Origin: an uncultured Pelagibacteraceae bacterium
GTDB taxonomy: Bacteria; Pseudomonadota; Alphaproteobacteria; Pelagibacterales; Pelagibacteraceae
NCBI GenBank assembly: GCA_902628195.1
Contig: CACOLY010000001.1
Location: 1-64,000, forward strand
Length of the DNA stretch: 64,000 nt
Reading direction: 5' to 3'
Of the stretch, positions 60,099-64,000 are shown piece by piece. Both the position numbers and the translations under genes were made by a program. Each line of letters starts with the position of its first letter. Position 1 is the stretch's first letter. The notes beneath the pieces were generated by a model. The model saw nothing but the letters and a program-made list of their open reading frames with translations, was not told where the DNA came from and searched no databases.

Positions 60099-61559
60099 AT
60101 GAATTCTGTTGTAATAGGTTCTGGTTTTGGAGGCATAGCAGCTGCACTGCGTCTTAAAGCAAAAGGTCATGATGTAACTTTAATTGAGAAACATCCAGAT
60201 CTTGGTGGAAGAGCAAGAGTATTTAAGAGAAATGGCTTCATATATGATGGAGGCCCCACAGTAATTACAGCACCATATTTAATCAACGAATTATTTGAAT
60301 TATTTAAAAAAGATCCAAAAGATTACATAAAACTTTCTCCATTAAAGATTTGGTATCAATTCATTTTTGAAGACAAAACTAAATTTAATTATTCAGGCAA
60401 TGAAATAGATATGAAAAAACAAATCGAGGAAATAAGTAAAGAAGATGTAAAAGGCTATGAAAAATTAGTAAACTTTACAAAAAAAATCTTCGATAAAGGT
60501 TTTACTGAACTTGCAGATGTTCCTTTTGATAGACCATTTGTGATGATGCAACAACTACCCGCATTATTTAAACTCAAAAGTTATAAATCAGTTTACTCAT
60601 TAGTTTCATCTTTTATCAAAAATGAAAAGCTGAGAAGAATGTTAAGTATGCATCCTTTGCTAGTTGGAGGAAATCCTTTTACTACGACTTCAATTTATGG
60701 ATTAATTTTATACTTAGAAAAAAAATGGGGAATTCATTATTCAATGGGCGGAACTGGAAATATCATAAAAGGTTTTGAAAAATTAATGAATGAAGTCGGA
60801 ATAGAGATTATTAAGGGAAAAGAAGTAACTAAAATTAATACCAATAAAAACAAAATAAGTGGTGTTCAGCTAGATGACAATAATATTATAGAATCTCATA
60901 ATGTTATTTGTAATGCCGATCCACCAGCTGTTTATGAAAAAATGATAAGTGGTAATACAAATAATTCATTCTTATTTAAATGGAAAAAAAATAGAATGGA
61001 GTACTCAATGGGTCTATTTGTTTATTATTTTGGAACTAGAAAAACTTATAATGATGTAGAACATCATACAATTAAATTTGGCTCAAAATATAAAGAACAT
61101 CTTGATGACATATTTAATAAAAAAAAATTGAATACAGATATAAGCTATTATCTTCACAGACCTTCGGCAACTGACAAATCAATGGCACCTAATGGGAAAG
61201 ATTGTTTTTACGTTTTAGTTCCTGTTCCTAATAATCAATCAAATATTAATTGGGAAATTGAGGGAGAAAAAATGAAGAATTTAGTAATTAATAAGATGGA
61301 AAATGATTTAATGCCAAATCTTAGAGAAAATATTGTTGAAGATTTCTATCTGACACCAGATTATTTTGAAAAGGATCTTAATACAAAACATGGTTCAGGT
61401 TTTTCTATACAGCCAAAATTTTCACAATCTGCTTATTTTAGATTTCATAATAAATCAGAAGTTTATGACGGTTTATATTTTGTTGGTGCTGGAACGCATC
61501 CTGGTGCTGGAGTACCAGGTGTTTTATCCTCAGCGAAAGTTTTAGATAAAATAATTTAA
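60099..61559 (+). CDS. crtI: CrtI, phytoene desaturase
   Basis: CrtI desaturates phytoene to lycopene. The 486 residues have the FAD loop VVIGSGFGGIAAALRLKAKG, LGGRARVFKRNGFIYDGGPTVITAP (split here), and the C-terminal FAD motif VGAGTHPGAGVPGVLSSAKV. It is first in the crtI-crtB-crtY-blh run. The 40-nt gap upstream holds a TATAAA (60084-60089) that could be its -10 box. crtB overlaps its stop (TAATG). Confidence 0.96.
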   Translation: MNSVVIGSGFGGIAAALRLKAKGHDVTLIEKHPDLGGRARVFKRNGFIYDGGPTVITAPYLINELFELFKKDPKDYIKLSPLKIWYQFIFEDKTKFNYSGNEIDMKKQIEEISKEDVKGYEKLVNFTKKIFDKGFTELADVPFDRPFVMMQQLPALFKLKSYKSVYSLVSSFIKNEKLRRMLSMHPLLVGGNPFTTTSIYGLILYLEKKWGIHYSMGGTGNIIKGFEKLMNEVGIEIIKGKEVTKINTNKNKISGVQLDDNNIIESHNVICNADPPAVYEKMISGNTNNSFLFKWKKNRMEYSMGLFVYYFGTRKTYNDVEHHTIKFGSKYKEHLDDIFNKKKLNTDISYYLHRPSATDKSMAPNGKDCFYVLVPVPNNQSNINWEIEGEKMKNLVINKMENDLMPNLRENIVEDFYLTPDYFEKDLNTKHGSGFSIQPKFSQSAYFRFHNKSEVYDGLYFVGAGTHPGAGVPGVLSSAKVLDKII

Positions 61560-62443
61560 TGATAAAAAAAAATTATCTAGCTCTTTTTGCTAAATCATTT
61601 AATTGGGCTGGTTTTTTTCTACCGAAAAAAATTTATGATGATTGTGCTAAGCTTTATGCTTTTTGTAGAGTTTTAGATGATATTGCTGATAAAAAAGCTG
61701 ATTTAGATTCTAAAATTGAAAAATTTAACAAAATGAAAATTTTTTTTAAAAATTCATTTAAGTCAATTAATAACGATAAGAGTCAATCTTACGAAAATGA
61801 AACAATAATTCTGGATATTATTAATATTGCGGAAAATTATAAGATAAAAAAAATAATAATAGAAGATTTAATAGATGGTGTTGCCTCTGATTTAAAAAAA
61901 AGAGTACATATTAGATCAGTAAAAGACTTGTTAATTTATTCATATAGAGTTGCTGGAACAGTTGGATTAATGATGGCAAAAATATTGAAAGTAAATGATA
62001 GAAGAGCTTTAAAAGGGGCAATTGATTTGGGTATAGCAATGCAATTAACTAATATTGCTAGAGACGTAGTTGAGGACAAAAAAATGAACAGAGAATATAT
62101 AAAGCCAGACTTTGAAAATATTCAAGCAACCTTAAAACTTGCAGAAATGTTTTACCAAAGCTCATTTAGCTCTATTCAAAAAATTCCGTTAAGATATAAA
62201 TTTTCGATAATTGTTGCTAGACGAATTTACAGGCAGATTGGAAGAAAAATTTTACAAAAAGGTAGTATGAAAAATTATGAAAACTCTGGAAAAATATATG
62301 TCAATAATTTTGAAAAGATTTACCAAACAATTATCTCTATATTTGATTTGATTTTAGTTTATTTAAAAGAAATAGAAACTCATCAAAGAGCAGAGGAACA
62401 TGCTATTATAAGTCAGGAAGTAGATTTAGATGAAAGAATTTGA
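61559..62443 (+). CDS. crtB: CrtB, phytoene synthase
   Basis: CrtB joins two geranylgeranyl diphosphates to phytoene. The 294 residues have the aspartate-rich motifs FCRVLDDIADKKAD and QLTNIARDVVED, plus YSYRVAGTVGLMMAKIL. Normal size. It overlaps crtI by one base and crtY by 14. crtE, for the substrate, is not in the window. Confidence 0.96.
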   Translation: MIKKNYLALFAKSFNWAGFFLPKKIYDDCAKLYAFCRVLDDIADKKADLDSKIEKFNKMKIFFKNSFKSINNDKSQSYENETIILDIINIAENYKIKKIIIEDLIDGVASDLKKRVHIRSVKDLLIYSYRVAGTVGLMMAKILKVNDRRALKGAIDLGIAMQLTNIARDVVEDKKMNREYIKPDFENIQATLKLAEMFYQSSFSSIQKIPLRYKFSIIVARRIYRQIGRKILQKGSMKNYENSGKIYVNNFEKIYQTIISIFDLILVYLKEIETHQRAEEHAIISQEVDLDERI

Positions 62444-63503
62444 TTATGTAATTATTGGAGGTGGATGTGCTGGTCTATCACTTGCTTACGAACTAGAAAT
62501 TCATGAAAAATTAAAGGATAAAACTTTAGCAATTATTGAACCCAGACCAGAGTATAAAAAAGACAAAACTTGGTCATTTTGGAGAGTTTCACCACATAAC
62601 TTTGATGATTGTGTAAAAAAAAGTTGGTACAATTTTTCAATTAATGTACCAGGCAAAACTAATCATCTAGAATGTAAAAGTTTTCCATACCAAAGTATTG
62701 ATAGTGGTATGTTTTACAAAAAAATAAACAGTAAACTCAGAGAAAATAAAAATATTTCTTTCTTTAAAGATATTACTGAAATCAATAAGAAAAATTCATT
62801 CATTTTTAACAGTGTACCAGAAATTAAAAATAACCATCAAAATCTTTGGCAACATTTTTGTGGAGTAGAAATTGAAACTAAAAATAATTTTTTTGATGAA
62901 GAAATTTTCAATCTCATGGATTTTGACTGTGAGCAAAGAGATAGTGTTCATTTCTTCTACACACTTCCATACTCAAAAAATAAAGCTTTAGTTGAAACGA
63001 CTTGGTTATCAAAAATGAATGATAATTCACAAAAAGACTATGACCAACAAATTAAACTTTATATTGAAAATCATCTTAAAATTAAAGATAAAGATTATGA
63101 GATTATCTATAAAGAAGAAGGAGCAATACCTCTCTTTTATCCATTATATAAAAAAGAAAAAAATAAAATTAATATTGGTACTGCTGGTGGTATGACAAGA
63201 TTAAGTACTGGTTATACTTTTTTGAATATTCAAGATCATTGCAAGTTTATAAGAGAGAATTTTGAAAACATTTCTAATGTCAGTAGATTTGAAATTAGTA
63301 AAAAATACCAATTTTTAGATGATATTTTTCTAAGAGTTTTAAACAAACACCCAGAAAAAATGTCAGATATTTTTTTTAATATGTTTAAGAGCTCACCAAA
63401 GACTGTTATAAAATTTTTATCTAATAAAAGTAATTATTTAGAGGACGTAAGTATAATTTTAAGAATGCCTAAATGGACTTTTATTAAAGCATTATTTTAT
63501 TAG
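62430..63503 (+). CDS. crtY: CrtY, lycopene beta-cyclase
   Basis: CrtY cyclises both ends of lycopene to give beta-carotene. The 357 residues have the flavin-type loop YVIIGGGCAGLSLAYEL, DKTWSFWRVS, FFYTLPYSKNKALVETTWLS and GTAGGMTRLSTGYTF, typical of the CrtY/CrtL family in proteobacteria. It is followed by blh after 3 nt. Confidence 0.94.
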   Translation: MKEFDYVIIGGGCAGLSLAYELEIHEKLKDKTLAIIEPRPEYKKDKTWSFWRVSPHNFDDCVKKSWYNFSINVPGKTNHLECKSFPYQSIDSGMFYKKINSKLRENKNISFFKDITEINKKNSFIFNSVPEIKNNHQNLWQHFCGVEIETKNNFFDEEIFNLMDFDCEQRDSVHFFYTLPYSKNKALVETTWLSKMNDNSQKDYDQQIKLYIENHLKIKDKDYEIIYKEEGAIPLFYPLYKKEKNKINIGTAGGMTRLSTGYTFLNIQDHCKFIRENFENISNVSRFEISKKYQFLDDIFLRVLNKHPEKMSDIFFNMFKSSPKTVIKFLSNKSNYLEDVSIILRMPKWTFIKALFY

Positions 63504-63506
63504 CCA

Positions 63507-64000
63507 ATGAGAAATCAAATTAAAAGAATAAATTTTAATCACTCTTTTATTTTCTTTTTATTTTGTAATATTCTTTCATTATTAACACTTGTAAATAATA
63601 ATCTCATAATATCTCCATTAATATGCTTCTTATTAATTTTGAGTATTGGTGTATCTCATGGTTCCCTTGATAATATGAAAGGAAAAAAACTTTTTGAAAT
63701 ATTCAAAATTAATAATTTTTTTATCTTTTACTTATCGTACGTCTCATTAGCTATTTTAATAATTTTTTTTTGGGTAATATTGCCTACAATCTCACTAACC
63801 CTTTTTTTGATAGTGGCATCATATCATTTTGGGAAAGAAGATACTTCTTTTTTGATAAATAATGAATCGTTTTATGATCCATTATTGTTTTTCTTAAAAG
63901 GTTCCTTGATTGTTTTAGCACCCATGTATTTTCATTTTGATGAAACAATCAATATTTTTAAATTTTTATTAATTGAAAATGAATCTTTTTATAATTTTTT
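63507..64000 (+). CDS. blh: Blh/Brp-type beta-carotene 15,15'-dioxygenase (N-terminal part)
   Basis: Blh cleaves beta-carotene into two retinals, the proteorhodopsin chromophore. The frame opens at ATG 63507, three bases after the crtY stop, and stays open to the window edge (about 164 codons). Membrane segments are visible, with the metal-site motifs GVSHGSLDNMKG (about residues 51-62) and ASYHFGKED (about 109-117). It implies a rhodopsin elsewhere in the genome; none is in this window. Confidence 0.93.
   Translation, partial: MRNQIKRINFNHSFIFFLFCNILSLLTLVNNNLIISPLICFLLILSIGVSHGSLDNMKGKKLFEIFKINNFFIFYLSYVSLAILIIFFWVILPTISLTLFLIVASYHFGKEDTSFLINNESFYDPLLFFLKGSLIVLAPMYFHFDETINIFKFLLIENESFYNF

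Overview
The window is a very AT-rich, gene-packed piece of an alphaproteobacterial chromosome. Several traits point to the SAR11 / Candidatus Pelagibacter lineage: short or absent intergenic gaps, frequent 1-24 nt overlaps, lysine/asparagine/isoleucine-rich proteins, TTG and GTG starts, a CcrM-type methylase, split ATP synthase operons, and carotenoid-to-retinal genes. The lineage is inferred from gene content and style; no search was run. No phage, insertion sequence or CRISPR array is visible. No stretch longer than about 300 bases lacks a gene or RNA.

Layout. 1-9199 (minus strand): a cell-wall/division (dcw) cluster read as mraZ, ftsZ, rsmH, ftsL-like, ftsI, a fused murE-murF, mraY, murD (cut by the window edge). 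It has a recognisable promoter carrying MraZ-type repeats. 9378-9733: RNase P RNA. 9777-11974: an amidase and divergent mlaA-mlaC. 11988-16345 (minus): yqeY, dnaG, rpoD and two tRNAs (Ile2-CAT, Val-GAC). 16471-20869: carA-carB. 20951-24735: a small membrane protein, an ELM1-like/2OG-oxygenase pair, trxB and a degenerate ADP-ribosylglycohydrolase. 24738-31711: aspartate aminotransferase, then uvrB, an SDR, folB, uvrC and pgsA. 31708-35290: ilvE divergent from a MarR / OmpR-type regulator / histidine kinase set resembling petP-petR, then ubiK. 35342-41313: lgt, midA-like, pgeF, prs, rplY, pth, ychF. 41290-43848 (minus): the cytochrome bc1 operon. 43940-47068: trmL, hemF, greA, cca and tRNA-Gln. 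47101-54723: ispE, a TPR protein, a UDG-like gene, rnhB, ccrM, an FAD monooxygenase, mutY and a DciA-like gene. 54720-60058: a DsbA-like gene, smc, and the F0 ATP synthase genes atpI-B-E-F'-F. 60099-64000: crtI-crtB-crtY-blh (blh cut by the edge), a route from phytoene precursors to retinal.

How the parts connect. Cell-cycle functions recur: ftsZ and the dcw genes, CcrM, SMC, DciA-like and DnaG. The dcw and ccrM promoters both overlap GANTC sites, the sequence CcrM methylates, which suggests a shared methylation-dependent control. Energy genes (bc1 complex, F0, retinal synthesis) form a second theme.

The points most worth a second look are: an SMC protein of only 798 residues that seems to lack the hinge; three GANTC sites in the ccrM promoter; a perfect 10-bp terminator-like hairpin inside the start of atpF', just after atpE; the promoter/MraZ-box/GANTC overlap before mraZ-ftsZ; and the unusual place of ftsZ in the dcw order.
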